64,000 nucleotides of DNA from Bradyrhizobium sp. WSM3983. GTDB lineage: Bacteria; Pseudomonadota; Alphaproteobacteria; Rhizobiales; Xanthobacteraceae. A program made the translations under genes and the position numbers. The DNA lies in assembly GCF_000473045.1 (NCBI RefSeq), contig NZ_AXAY01000004.1:124001-188000 (forward strand). Reading direction: 5' to 3'. The notes beneath the pieces were generated by a model that saw nothing but the letters and a program-made list of their open reading frames with translations, was not told the DNA's origin and searched no databases. This document shows, piece by piece, positions 19,147-28,904 of the stretch. Within the stretch, counting starts at the first letter, position 1; the number at the start of each line of letters is the position of its first letter.

Positions 19147-19770
19147 TCAATCCGCACGTTTCAGTCCACCTTTGGTCTCGATGAAGCCGACGATGCGGTC
19201 CAGCCCCTCGCTCTTCTTCAGATTGGTCATGACGAAGGGGCGCTCGCCGCGCATGCGCCTGGCATCCGTGTCCATCTTCTCGAGGGACGCGCCGACATGG
19301 GGCGCGAGGTCGATCTTGTTGATGACCAGAAGATCGGAACGGGTGATGCCGGGGCCGCCCTTGGACGGAATCTTGTCGCCGGCGGCAACGTCAATGACGT
19401 AGATGGTGAGGTCGGCCAACTCTGGGGAAAAAGTGGCAGCCAGATTGTCGCCGCCGGATTCGATCAGCACGAGGTCGAGCCCGGGGAATTTCGCGCGCAT
19501 GTCTGCCACCGCCGCCAGGTTCATCGAAGCGTCCTCGCGGATCGCGGTGTGCGGGCAGCCGCCGGTCTCGACGCCGGCGATGCGGTCCGGCGTCAGCGAG
19601 CCCGACCGCACAAGGAATTCCGCATCCCATTTGGTGTAGATGTCGTTAGTGATCGCGGCGATGTCATAACGCTCGCGCATGGTCTTGCAGAGCAGGTCCA
19701 TCAACGCCGTCTTGCCCGATCCGACGGGGCCGCCGACGCCGACACGCAAGGGGCCGTGAGATTTCGACAT
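19147..19770 (-). CDS. ureG: Urease accessory GTPase UreG
   Basis: This 207-residue SIMIBI-class GTPase powers nickel delivery to apo-urease in the UreDFG complex. The P-loop [13 protein letters not shown] is near residues 13-25, [17 protein letters not shown] holds the conserved Cys-Pro-His nickel motif, and [17 protein letters not shown] and [10 protein letters not shown] follow. The ATG at 19770 is preceded by AGGAAAG. It is the last gene of the urea block and is separated from ureF by an intergenic palindrome, so its expression may be set apart. Confidence 0.97.
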   Translation of the reverse strand: MSKSHGPLRVGVGGPVGSGKTALMDLLCKTMRERYDIAAITNDIYTKWDAEFLVRSGSLTPDRIAGVETGGCPHTAIREDASMNLAAVADMRAKFPGLDLVLIESGGDNLAATFSPELADLTIYVIDVAAGDKIPSKGGPGITRSDLLVINKIDLAPHVGASLEKMDTDARRMRGERPFVMTNLKKSEGLDRIVGFIETKGGLKRAD

Positions 19771-19784
19771 TGAATCTTTCCTAT

Positions 19785-19908
19785 CGTCGTCCTGGCGAAA
19801 GCCAGGACCCATTGCCACCGAAGCTCGTTGTCGCGCCAAACTGGAGCCACAGCCATGCATGACCACAGGCACTCGTGGTTATGGGTCCTGGCTTTCGCCA
19901 GGACGACG
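19785..19908. repeat. Palindromic intergenic repeat, copy 3 (complete)
   Basis: Perfect 27-base inverted arms lie at 19785-19811 and 19882-19908; each arm is itself a small hairpin (TCCTGGC-GAAA-GCCAGGA type). They are about 70 bases apart with weaker pairing inside. The element lies within an operon, between ureF and ureG, so it would be transcribed and could attenuate or stabilise the message. Confidence 0.85.
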
Positions 19909-19929
19909 GCGGAGGGCGACGCAACGCCC

Positions 19930-20652
19930 TCATGACCTGAACAGCCGCGTATATTGTGTCTCGTGCCGCAGGCTGGCGAGATCGGCGCGGAAGGTCGCGC
20001 TGCCGAGATCATCCAGTGTCGCGTTCAGCGCCCGATTGGCTGTTATGGCGACGGCGGCTTCCAATCTCACCAGCACGCGCTGGCTGTCGGTCTGGCCGAG
20101 CGGAATGAGCCGACTCGCCGCCGAGATCCAGTTCGAGACCAGCGCATGCAGGAAGGCGTGAAGTGTCGGCGCCAGCGGCACGCCGTGCAGCGCGGCGACG
20201 ACGCCGACGGCAACGGGATAGACCAGTGGCGTGCGGCATGCCGCGACCACGGCGTCCAGGCCCTCGGCATCCCACGCCGCGCGGGAGATGTCGATGAAGG
20301 CGCGGCCCTGCGAGGTCGTCTCGAGCTGCCGTTCGCGCGACGGCACGAAGGCCGCGGCAAGCTCGGCGATATCATTCAAGGCGGCGTCTTCGCCGGCCTC
20401 GGCGGCGCGGTAAGCATGGACCAGAAACGTCGCATCGCAAAAGCCCGAGCCGTCGCCGAGCATCGCATCGAGCCAATCGGCGAGCGTCGCGATGTCGGTG
20501 ATGTCGCCCGCCTCGACCGCCCACTCGATGCCGCTGGAATAGGAGAAACCGCCAACAGGAAACGCTGGCGACAGCCACGTCATCAGCCGGTACAGCGCCG
20601 CCGCCTCGCGCTCAGCGAGGTCGCAGACCGTGACCGGCTCATTTGTGGTCAT
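19930..20652 (-). CDS. ureF: Urease accessory protein UreF
   Basis: This 240-residue, all-helical protein acts as the scaffold between UreD and UreG during nickel insertion. The typical N-terminal signature [20 protein letters not shown] and [12 protein letters not shown] are present, as is the C-terminal region [14 protein letters not shown]. The start ATG at 20652 lies inside the end of ureE, a 14-base overlap that implies translational coupling; an ATG two codons upstream (20658) is equally possible. The His-rich N-terminal extension readable further upstream is the antisense-frame image of the ureE tail and is not part of this gene. Confidence 0.95.
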   Translation of the reverse strand: MTTNEPVTVCDLAEREAAALYRLMTWLSPAFPVGGFSYSSGIEWAVEAGDITDIATLADWLDAMLGDGSGFCDATFLVHAYRAAEAGEDAALNDIAELAAAFVPSRERQLETTSQGRAFIDISRAAWDAEGLDAVVAACRTPLVYPVAVGVVAALHGVPLAPTLHAFLHALVSNWISAASRLIPLGQTDSQRVLVRLEAAVAITANRALNATLDDLGSATFRADLASLRHETQYTRLFRS

Positions 20653-21295
20653 GAGCATGCTTGTGGCCGTGGCGATGGTCGGGATGGTCGCAATGCCCGT
20701 CGTGATGATGGTGATGATCATGCCCGTGGCCATGGTCATGGGCATGATCATGCTGGTGGTCGTGGCCGTGATGATCATGGTGATCGTGGCCATGATCATG
20801 ATGACCATGATCGTGATGACCGTGATCGTGATGCGCGTGGTCGTCATGCCCATGCGCATGGCCGGCCTCGGCATAGGCCCCGCCTTCGGGATCGAACGGC
20901 GCCTCGATCTCGACCACCCGCGCGCCAAGCCCTTTCACCATGGCTTCGATGACGTGGTCGCGGCGAATCCGCAAGGCTTTGGCCATGAGCTGCGTCGGCA
21001 GATGGCGGTTGCCGAGATGCCAGGCGACGCGGATGAGATGCTGCGGATCGCGGCCGCGGATCTCGAGCAGCGGCTCGGGCGCCGCGACCACCTCGACCAG
21101 CCTGCCGTCCTCCAGCACCAGCGCATCGCCGCCGCGCAGCGCGACGGCGTTCTCCAAGTCGAGCAGGAATTCGAGGCCCCGCGTCCCGTTCATCGCCATG
21201 CGGCGTCGGTGCCGATCGTCGAAATCGAGCACGACGGTATCCGCCGGCGTTTCCGTAAAGCGGTGCTGTCCCTTAACCTGCGTCGCCCGGATCAT
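20639..21295 (-). CDS. ureE: Urease nickel metallochaperone UreE with very long His tail
   Basis: This 218-residue protein carries nickel to the urease activation complex. The N-terminal domain (to about residue 70) and the metal-binding domain (about 75-140, [17 protein letters not shown]) are standard. From about residue 146 to the end the sequence is almost only His, Asp, Gly and Ala; I count 39 His in the last 73 residues. A His-rich tail is known in K. aerogenes UreE, but this one is far longer and suggests nickel storage as well as delivery. The underlying DNA is a run of degenerate 3- and 6-base repeats, prone to length change. Confidence 0.96.
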   Translation of the reverse strand: MIRATQVKGQHRFTETPADTVVLDFDDRHRRRMAMNGTRGLEFLLDLENAVALRGGDALVLEDGRLVEVVAAPEPLLEIRGRDPQHLIRVAWHLGNRHLPTQLMAKALRIRRDHVIEAMVKGLGARVVEIEAPFDPEGGAYAEAGHAHGHDDHAHHDHGHHDHGHHDHGHDHHDHHGHDHQHDHAHDHGHGHDHHHHHDGHCDHPDHRHGHKHAHDHK

Positions 21296-21301
21296 GCGCT
21301 G

Positions 21302-21601
21302 TTACCTCGTCTCGACCTTCTCGGGCGTGATGACTTCGATCTTCGGCGGCGCTGTGAAGCATTTCACCGCGACGCGGCCGAACGTCTTCATGTGCTCCTG
21401 GCCGCGATGGGGCACCAGCGCCTCGGCGTTCTCCCACTGCTCGACGAACACCATCTTGGAGGGATCGGTGACGCTCTCGTGCAAATCGTAGGCGATATTG
21501 CCGGGCTCTTTCCGCGTCTCCTTGATGCAGGCCGTGGCGGCTGCAATGAATTCGGCTCGCGTTTCGGGCTTGATGGTCAGGGTGGCAACGACGTAGATCA
21601 C
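21302..21601 (-). CDS. Small ABM-fold monooxygenase (putative quinol monooxygenase)
   Basis: This 99-residue single-domain protein of the antibiotic biosynthesis monooxygenase fold (YgiN-like) begins MIYVVATLTIKPETRAEF and contains EPGNIAYDLHES and VFVEQWENAEAL, the usual conserved segments. Members oxidise quinols or bind haem or other aromatic ligands without cofactors. The GTG start follows GGAGGA. It lies between ureC and ureE, six bases before ureE, so it should be co-transcribed; any link to urease is unclear. It may be a neutral passenger. Confidence 0.85.
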   Translation of the reverse strand: MIYVVATLTIKPETRAEFIAAATACIKETRKEPGNIAYDLHESVTDPSKMVFVEQWENAEALVPHRGQEHMKTFGRVAVKCFTAPPKIEVITPEKVETR

Positions 21602-21687
21602 GAGAAATCCTCCAGGCTTTTCTTCTAAAGGTTAGATACCGGGCGGGACATTAGACCAGCCGGGATCGAACGCAAAACCGGAAAAGC

Positions 21688-21727
21688 CGCCCCCGGGCAT
21701 GCTGTGAGACATGCGCCGGGAGCATGC
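21688..21727 (-). terminator. Imperfect hairpin after ureC
   Basis: Read on the minus strand, CCCGG and CATG segments pair imperfectly with CATG and CCGGG segments, followed by a T-rich CTTTTCC. This could weaken transcription between ureC and the following genes. The evidence is modest. Confidence 0.3.
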
Positions 21728-21741
21728 GTTGAGGCGCTATT

Positions 21742-23457
<1,716 letters not shown>

Positions 23458-23494
23458 CACAAGCCCCGTTTGCGTTTGAATTTCTGATCGGCGT

Positions 23495-24043
23495 TCACAG
23501 CGAGGCCCTCGCTTTTCGCGCCATGTCGTCGAATGTCGTGTCGAGCCAGGCATTGCCGCCGCGGCAGCCCGCGACGACCTGCTCGGCCCAGCCGGTGTAG
23601 TCGGCGAGGTCGTCGCGCTCCTCAGTGGTCGGATCGGAATGAATGCGCGCGCCGATATTGCTGATCTTGTCGGCCATCTTGATCAGTTTTGCGCTTGCCG
23701 ATTTCTTCGGCGCCTCGACCACCTGCAGGCGTCGTCGCTCCGCCTTCGGCAAGCTCATATCGTCGGTACATTCGACGACGAGAGAGGCAACGCGTTCGGA
23801 GAGTCTTTGCACGAGCTCCTCCCGTGTGGTCTCGGTGTCCTCGATCACATCATGCAGCCACCCGGCCGCGACCAGCTCGGCATCGGCCCCATCGGTCGCG
23901 GTCGCGAGCAGGTTCGCGACCTCCGCGAGATGGTTGATGTAAGGCTCCCTCCCCCGCCCCTTGCGCGCCATGCCATTGTGCCGGCGCGCGGCCAGTTCAG
24001 CAGCTTCGGAGATGAGGCGGACGGGCAGCAGCATGACGGTCAC
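23495..24043 (-). CDS. HD-domain hydrolase, MESH1-like (ppGpp/NADPH hydrolase family)
   Basis: This protein of about 182 residues closely resembles animal MESH1 and the SpoT hydrolase domain. Shared features are the early His in [23 protein letters not shown], the metal and catalytic motif [30 protein letters not shown], and [13 protein letters not shown] with the second-half Asp and Asn. No synthetase, TGS or ACT domain is present. MESH1 proteins hydrolyse (p)ppGpp and NADPH; which applies here is unknown. The start is the GTG at 24043 behind GAGGAG, or the ATG at 24034. It lies 37 bases before ureC on the same strand, so it should be transcribed with urease. Confidence 0.85.
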   Translation of the reverse strand: MTVMLLPVRLISEAAELAARRHNGMARKGRGREPYINHLAEVANLLATATDGADAELVAAGWLHDVIEDTETTREELVQRLSERVASLVVECTDDMSLPKAERRRLQVVEAPKKSASAKLIKMADKISNIGARIHSDPTTEERDDLADYTGWAEQVVAGCRGGNAWLDTTFDDMARKARASL

Positions 24044-24115
24044 AGCGCTCCTCGATGACGACATCCGCGATCTGCGCAGCCTCGCAAAATTACTCGCCTC
24101 TGAGTTCGCGGCCCA

Positions 24116-24160
24116 CCCCTCTCCCCAACCCTCCCCCGCAAGGGGGGAGGGAGCCTGACC
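24116..24160. repeat. C-rich repeat flanking the DUF559 gene, copy a
   Basis: The core CTCCCCAACCCTCCCCCGC followed by AAGGGGGGAGGGAG forms a hairpin of CCTCCCCC with GGGGGAGG type pairing. The same sequence recurs inverted at 24236-24278 (b) and direct at 24640-24681 (c). Copies a and c also share flanking GTGCTCACCT a few bases downstream, so the similarity extends beyond the hairpin. Confidence 0.8.
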
Positions 24161-24182
24161 AATGTGCTCACCTGACGATGTA

Positions 24183-24638
24183 TCATGGCTGCTCCGGTGC
24201 GTCGGTATCAGAGGTAAGGGACGCACTGGCAGTAGGGTTCCCTCCCCCCTTGCGGGGGAGGGTTAGGGAGAGGGGGGCCGCTTGCTCCGCTGCCTCGACA
24301 ATAGAGAGAACAACGCCCTCAAGATTCTTCATCACGTCGTCATTGGTAAAACGCAGCACGCGATAACCGCGGGATGCGAACCATTGGTCGCGCCGTTCAT
24401 CGTGGCGGATACGCTCTTCGAAATCGTGGCTCTCGCCATCGAGCTCAACGATGAGCTTGCAGGAATGCGCGACGAAGTCGGCGATGTAATGGCCCATCGG
24501 AGTCTGGCGGCGAAAGGCCAAGCCCGCGAGACGATCGGCCTTCAGGTAGCGCCACAGCAACGTCTCCGCACGAGTCATCTCGCGCCTCAATCGTTTGGCG
24601 CGATGGCGCTGAATCTCGCTGACCTCGTCGTGTGGCAT
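24183..24638 (-). CDS. DUF559 endonuclease-like protein
   Basis: This 151-residue protein begins MPHDEVSEIQRHRAKRLRRE and has the DUF559 core: ETLLWRYLKADRLAGLAFRR, GHYIADFVAHSCKLIVELDG, SHDFEERIRHDERRD, GYRVLRFTNDDV. The Asp of ADFV and Glu of VELDG fit a PD-(D/E)XK-type nuclease active site, as in the Vsr-like superfamily. The ATG at 24638 follows GGAGAGGGGT, which is part of the upstream repeat copy. The C-terminal 25 or so residues (LSLTLPRKGGGNPT) are the translation of repeat copy b. The gene interrupts the urease operon between ureB and the HD gene. Confidence 0.75.
   Translation of the reverse strand: MPHDEVSEIQRHRAKRLRREMTRAETLLWRYLKADRLAGLAFRRQTPMGHYIADFVAHSCKLIVELDGESHDFEERIRHDERRDQWFASRGYRVLRFTNDDVMKNLEGVVLSIVEAAEQAAPLSLTLPRKGGGNPTASASLTSDTDAPEQP
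24236..24278. repeat. C-rich repeat flanking the DUF559 gene, copy b (inverted)
   Basis: This is the reverse complement of copies a and c with very few differences. It lies inside the 3' end of the DUF559 reading frame and encodes part of its C-terminal tail. Confidence 0.8.
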
Positions 24639-24639
24639 A

Positions 24640-24681
24640 CCCCTCTCCCCAACCCTCCCCCGCAAGGGGTGAGGGAGACCG
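24640..24681. repeat. C-rich repeat flanking the DUF559 gene, copy c
   Basis: It has the same orientation as copy a. It ends two bases before the DUF559 start codon, so its purine-rich strand (GGGGAGAGGGG) serves as the ribosome binding site. It lies between ureB and DUF559. Confidence 0.8.
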
Positions 24682-24730
24682 ACCGGCGTGCTCACCTCAC
24701 TGTAGATCACGGCACTCATCTCGGCTTACG

Positions 24731-25036
24731 TCACAGCTTGCCCTGTACCTCACCGCGAAAACCGTAGATCGTCTTCTTCCCGGCCATGGCGACAAGCTGG
24801 ACGTCGCGGGTCTGGCCGGGTTCGAAGCGGACGGCGGTGCCCGCAGCGATGTCGAGGCGCATGCCGCGGGCTTTCTTGCGATCGAACTTCAGCGCCGGAT
24901 TGGTCTCGAAGAAATGATAGTGCGAACCGACCTGGATCGGGCGGTCGCCGGTATTGGCCACCGTCAGCGTCACGGTCTTGCGGCCGGCATTGAGCTCGAT
25001 CTCGCCGTCCTGGATGAAGAGTTCGCCGGGGATCAT
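24731..25036 (-). CDS. ureB: Urease subunit beta UreB
   Basis: This 101-residue structural subunit begins [20 protein letters not shown] and contains the conserved [14 protein letters not shown] and [17 protein letters not shown] segments. It is a separate small subunit, as in most proteobacterial ureases. It starts 8 bases after the ureA stop. The gap after it leads into repeat copy c and the DUF559 gene. Confidence 0.97.
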   Translation of the reverse strand: MIPGELFIQDGEIELNAGRKTVTLTVANTGDRPIQVGSHYHFFETNPALKFDRKKARGMRLDIAAGTAVRFEPGQTRDVQLVAMAGKKTIYGFRGEVQGKL

Positions 25037-25044
25037 ATGCGCTC

Positions 25045-25347
25045 CTATCGGATCGGTTCGTGCACGGTGACGAGCTTGGTGCCATCAGGAAACGTCGCTT
25101 CGACCTGAATGTCGTGGATCATCTCGGGGATACCGGACATCACCTGGTCGCGGGTGAGGACCTGTGCGCCGGATTGCATCAGCTCGGCGACGGTGCGGCC
25201 ATCGCGCGCGCCTTCGAGGATGAAATCGGAAATGATGGCGATCGCCTCCGGATGATTGAGCTTGACGCCGCGGTCGAGCCGGCGGCGCGCCACGATCGCC
25301 GCCATCGAGATCAGAAGCTTGTCCTTTTCGCGGGGAGACAGGTTCAT
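25045..25347 (-). CDS. ureA: Urease subunit gamma UreA
   Basis: This 100-residue small urease subunit begins [20 protein letters not shown] and contains [20 protein letters not shown] and the usual [20 protein letters not shown] near the end. The length is exactly that of the family. The start at 25347 is preceded by GGGGAGAC. It sits 24 bases after ureD. Confidence 0.97.
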   Translation of the reverse strand: MNLSPREKDKLLISMAAIVARRRLDRGVKLNHPEAIAIISDFILEGARDGRTVAELMQSGAQVLTRDQVMSGIPEMIHDIQVEATFPDGTKLVTVHEPIR

Positions 25348-25371
25348 GCGAAATCTCTTCCGTTCAACGCG

Positions 25372-26214
25372 TCAATTCAGCCACAACCGCGGCAAGGCCG
25401 CACCGGTGCGCGCCAGCACGGCCATCATGTCGGCCCGCAAACGCGCCGCATCTTGGGCACAGAACCGCGCCATTGCAAAGCCGTTCCAGGCCGAGATTCC
25501 GACCTCGCCCCTGAAAGATTCCGATGCCTCGCGAATACGCTCGACGAGCGCCTCATCGCCGGGCACGATCAGGGCCGTGCCGATCGCAGCACCCGCCTTG
25601 GCGACTGCCGATCGCGCGAGTTTGGCGCCGATATTGCCGTCGAGCCTGATCGTCTCGGCAAAGACCAGCCTGCCGCCACGGCGCAACCGCCAGCGGTCGA
25701 CGAATTCGCCCCGCTCCATGCGCTCGCCCATGGCGGTGCGACCGAATACGACAATTTCACAAAGCAGGAGCGAGGCGGCATCATCGAGTTCGATGTCGAA
25801 GCGGCGGTGAACCCGGGCGCGGTCGAACAGGATCGTCTCCTGAGGCAGCCAGCCGAGATGCGCGCCAGCGGCGACCTTCAAGGAAATGTTGAGCTGCGCC
25901 GCGGCCCCCGCCGCGCGATAGACCTTTTCGGCGGCCGCCGTTGTCAGCGTCAAACGCGCAGCGTCGGCGGCCGCGATCTCGATGTCGAAGCGATCGCCGC
26001 CGGCGACGCCGCCAGCCGTGTTGACGAACACGCCGGACAGGCCATCGTCCTCCGGCGAGGGAAAGCGCACGCGGAGCGAGCCGGATTCATGCAAAGCCCC
26101 CCGTCGCGTCACACCGTCGCGGGCGTGCACGTCGAAGCGCACCGCGCCGCGGGCGCGATTGGCTTCGAACACCGAAGATGTCGCCAAAGAGGTCACCAAG
26201 GCGTCGCTGCGCAT
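25372..26214 (-). CDS. ureD: Urease accessory protein UreD
   Basis: This 280-residue protein binds apo-urease and, with UreF and UreG, guides nickel into the active site. The segment VFVNTAGGVAGGDRFDIEI with LTTAAAEKVYRA, then LGWLPQETILFDRARVHRRF, is diagnostic of UreD. It leads the accessory and structural genes and follows urtE by 54 bases, linking urea import to urea hydrolysis in one probable transcript. Confidence 0.96.
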   Translation of the reverse strand: MRSDALVTSLATSSVFEANRARGAVRFDVHARDGVTRRGALHESGSLRVRFPSPEDDGLSGVFVNTAGGVAGGDRFDIEIAAADAARLTLTTAAAEKVYRAAGAAAQLNISLKVAAGAHLGWLPQETILFDRARVHRRFDIELDDAASLLLCEIVVFGRTAMGERMERGEFVDRWRLRRGGRLVFAETIRLDGNIGAKLARSAVAKAGAAIGTALIVPGDEALVERIREASESFRGEVGISAWNGFAMARFCAQDAARLRADMMAVLARTGAALPRLWLN

Positions 26215-26268
26215 CCGTCTCCCCTAGCCAGCCGCGGCGGGATTTTTTCGAGCCTACAATTTCACGGC

Positions 26269-26964
26269 TTACAGCGCCATCTGGCGGCTGATCTCGCTGG
26301 CGTCGAGATTGGCGCGGTCGCAGGTGAACTTCACCGCGCCGCGATCCATCACCGCGAAACTGTCGCCGAGCTCGCAGGCAAAGTCGAGATATTGTTCGAC
26401 CAGCACGATGGCGATGTTGCCGAGGTTGCGCAAGTAAGAGATGGCCCGGCCGATATCCTTGATGATCGAGGGCTGGATGCCTTCGGTCGGCTCGTCGAGC
26501 AGCAACAGTTTCGGCCGCATCACCAGCGCACGCCCGATCGCCAGTTGCTGTTGCTGGCCGCCGGAGAGATCGCCGCCGCGCCGGCCGAGCATGGACTCCA
26601 GCACCGGAAACAACGAGAACACGTCGTCCGGGATATGCTTGTCCTCGCGCTTGAGCGGGCCGAAGCCGGTCTTGAGGTTCTCCTCGACCGTCAGCAGCGG
26701 AAAGATCTCGCGGCCTTGCGGCACGAAGCCGATGCCCTTGCGCGCCCGCTCATAGGGCTTGAGGCCCGTGATGTCGTTGCCGTCGAACACGATCGCGCCC
26801 GAGGAGATCGGATATTGCCCGACCATGGCGCGCAACAGCGAGGTCTTGCCGACGCCGTTACGCCCGAGCACGCACGTCACCTTGCCGGGCTCGGCCGCGA
26901 TCGACACACCGCGCAGCGCCTGCGCCGCACCGTAGAACAGGTTGATGTCCTTGACCTCAAGCAT
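26269..26964 (-). CDS. urtE: Urea ABC transporter ATPase UrtE
   Basis: This 231-residue ATPase of the branched-chain amino acid/urea type (LivF-like) has Walker A GRNGVGKTSL near residue 34, the ABC signature LSGGQQQQLAIGRAL, and Walker B LLLLDEPTEGIQPS. The last is diagnostic of UrtE/LivF. It pairs with UrtD to energise urea uptake through UrtB and UrtC. It starts 3 bases after urtD. Confidence 0.95.
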   Translation of the reverse strand: MLEVKDINLFYGAAQALRGVSIAAEPGKVTCVLGRNGVGKTSLLRAMVGQYPISSGAIVFDGNDITGLKPYERARKGIGFVPQGREIFPLLTVEENLKTGFGPLKREDKHIPDDVFSLFPVLESMLGRRGGDLSGGQQQQLAIGRALVMRPKLLLLDEPTEGIQPSIIKDIGRAISYLRNLGNIAIVLVEQYLDFACELGDSFAVMDRGAVKFTCDRANLDASEISRQMAL

Positions 26965-26967
26965 CGC

Positions 26968-27729
26968 TCAGCGTCCCAGATAGACTTCGATGACCCGCTC
27001 GTTGGACGAGACCTGGTCGATGGTTCCCTCCGCAAGCACCGTGCCTTCATGCAGGCAAGTGACCTTGACCCCCAGCTCGCGCACGAACGTCATGTCGTGC
27101 TCGACCACCATCACGGTGTGGGTCTTGTTGATCTCTTTCAGCAACTCGGCGGTGAGATGCGTCTCGACGTCGGTCATCCCTGCGACGGGCTCGTCGACGA
27201 GGAGCAATTTTGGATCCTGCGCCAGCAGCATGCCGATCTCCAGCCACTGCTTCTGGCCGTGGCTGAGGCTGCCGGCGAGGCGGTTGCGGGCGTCGGTGAG
27301 GCGGATCGTCTCCAGCACCCTGTCGATACGCTCCGACTCCGCCCTGCTGCCGCGCCAGAACAGCGTGCCCTTGACGCTGTGATCGACGTTGAGCGCCAGC
27401 AGAAGATTGTCCTGCACGGTCTGGCTTTCGAACACCGTCGGCTTCTGGAACTTGCGGCCGATGCCAAGCTCGGCGATGCGAGTCTCGTCCAGCCGCGTCA
27501 AATCGGTGACGCCGTCGAACAGCACCGTTCCCTCGTCCGGCTTGGTCTTGCCGGTGATGATGTCCATCATCGTGGTCTTGCCGGCGCCGTTCGGACCGAT
27601 GATGGCGCGCATCTCGCCGGGTTCGAGAGTCAACGACAGATTATTGATGGCGTGGAAGCCGTCGAACGAGACGTGCACGCCGTCGAGATAGAGCATCGCG
27701 GAGGTCGCGCGGGTGTCCATGACGTTCAT
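26968..27729 (-). CDS. urtD: Urea ABC transporter ATPase UrtD
   Basis: This 253-residue LivG-like ATPase has Walker A GPNGAGKTTMMD near residue 44, the signature LSHGQKQWLEIGMLL, and Walker B LLLVDEPVAGMT. The LSHGQKQWLEIGM form is typical of UrtD rather than LivG. Its ATG overlaps the urtC stop by 4 bases (ATGA), a sign of coupled translation. Confidence 0.95.
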   Translation of the reverse strand: MNVMDTRATSAMLYLDGVHVSFDGFHAINNLSLTLEPGEMRAIIGPNGAGKTTMMDIITGKTKPDEGTVLFDGVTDLTRLDETRIAELGIGRKFQKPTVFESQTVQDNLLLALNVDHSVKGTLFWRGSRAESERIDRVLETIRLTDARNRLAGSLSHGQKQWLEIGMLLAQDPKLLLVDEPVAGMTDVETHLTAELLKEINKTHTVMVVEHDMTFVRELGVKVTCLHEGTVLAEGTIDQVSSNERVIEVYLGR

Positions 27730-28904
27730 GACCGCTTCTCCGCCATTTTCGATTCGGTGACGCCGTCGTCGGCCGCCGCACTCGCGTGGGCCTGCGCAGG
27801 ACGCCTCTCTCTCGAAGCCTCCCGCCATGCATTGAAGGTGCCGACGATGCCCTTGGGCAGCAGCAGCGTCACCAGGATGAACAGGGCACCCAGCATGAAC
27901 AGCCAGTACGGCGCCAGCACGCCGGACGTGAAGAAGGTCTTGGCGTAGTTGACGACGATGGCGCCGAGCGCCGCGCCGACCAGCGTGCCGCGGCCGCCGA
28001 CCGCGACCCAGATCACCGCCTCGATCGAATTGCCCGGCGCGAATTCGGACGGGTTGATGATGCCGACCTGCGGCACATAGAGCGCGCCGGCGACGCCGGC
28101 CATGCAGGCCGACAGCGTGAACACGAACAGCTTGTAGGATTCGACACGGTAGCCGAGGAAGCGGCTGCGCGATTCCGCATCGCGGATTGCGATCAGCACC
28201 TTGCCGAGCTTGGAGGACACGACGGAGCGGCAGATCAGGAAGCTGAGGATCAGCGCCAAACAACTCAACGCGAACAGCGCCGCGCGCGTTGCCTCGGCCT
28301 GGACGTTGAAGCCCAGAATGTCCTTGAAGTCGGTCAGGCCGTTGTTGCCGCCGAAGCCGAAATCGTTGCGGAAGAACGCGAGCAGCAGCGCGTAGGTCAT
28401 CGCCTGCGTGATGATCGAGAGATACACGCCGGTGACGCGGGAGCGGAAGGCAAGCCAGCCAAAGCAGAAGGCGAGCAGCCCGGGCACGAGCAGCACCATC
28501 AGCGCCGCGAACCAGAACATGTCGAAGCCGTACCAGGACCAGGGCAGCTTCGAATAATTCAGGAACACCATGAAGTCCGGCAGGATCGGATTTCCGTAGA
28601 CGCCGCGGGTGCCGATCTGCCGCATCAAATACATGCCCATGGCGTAGCCGCCGAGCGCGAAGAAGGCGCCGTGGCCGAGCGAGAGAATGCCGCAATAGCC
28701 CCAGATCAGGTCGATCGACAGCGCCAGGACGGCGTAGCAGACATATTTGCCCCAGAGCGCGACCAGATAAGTCGGCACCTGCAGGAACGAGCCCGCCGGC
28801 AGCAGCAGGTTGGAGAGCGGAATGAGGATGCCGCAGGCAGCGACGACGGCGAGGAAGATCGCCGCGCCGCGGTCCAGCGATCGCGTCAGCATGTGAGGGG
28901 TCAT
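27726..28904 (-). CDS. urtC: Urea ABC transporter permease UrtC
   Basis: This 392-residue permease of the LivM type has about nine or ten membrane helices, the conserved IDLIWGYCGILSLGHGAFFA and the cytoplasmic coupling segment AIRDAESRSRFLGYRVESYK. Its C-terminal tail is polar and alanine-rich. The ATG at 28904 overlaps the urtB stop by 4 bases and follows GGTGGAAGC. Confidence 0.95.
   Translation of the reverse strand: MTPHMLTRSLDRGAAIFLAVVAACGILIPLSNLLLPAGSFLQVPTYLVALWGKYVCYAVLALSIDLIWGYCGILSLGHGAFFALGGYAMGMYLMRQIGTRGVYGNPILPDFMVFLNYSKLPWSWYGFDMFWFAALMVLLVPGLLAFCFGWLAFRSRVTGVYLSIITQAMTYALLLAFFRNDFGFGGNNGLTDFKDILGFNVQAEATRAALFALSCLALILSFLICRSVVSSKLGKVLIAIRDAESRSRFLGYRVESYKLFVFTLSACMAGVAGALYVPQVGIINPSEFAPGNSIEAVIWVAVGGRGTLVGAALGAIVVNYAKTFFTSGVLAPYWLFMLGALFILVTLLLPKGIVGTFNAWREASRERRPAQAHASAAADDGVTESKMAEKRS

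Noticed and set aside
20650..20870. Tandem repeat array resembling a CRISPR or minisatellite
   Set aside because: The repetition comes from His/Asp/Gly codons of the UreE tail; there are no spacers of even length and no cas genes.
20652..20928. His/Met-rich N-terminal extension of UreF
   Set aside because: The open frame continues upstream only because it reads the ureE tail in another frame; UreF family length and the start at 20652 fit without it.
25060..27948. 962-codon plus-strand open frame
   Set aside because: It spans four well-defined minus-strand genes (ureA, ureD, urtE, urtD) and part of urtC; it is an antisense shadow of high GC at third positions.
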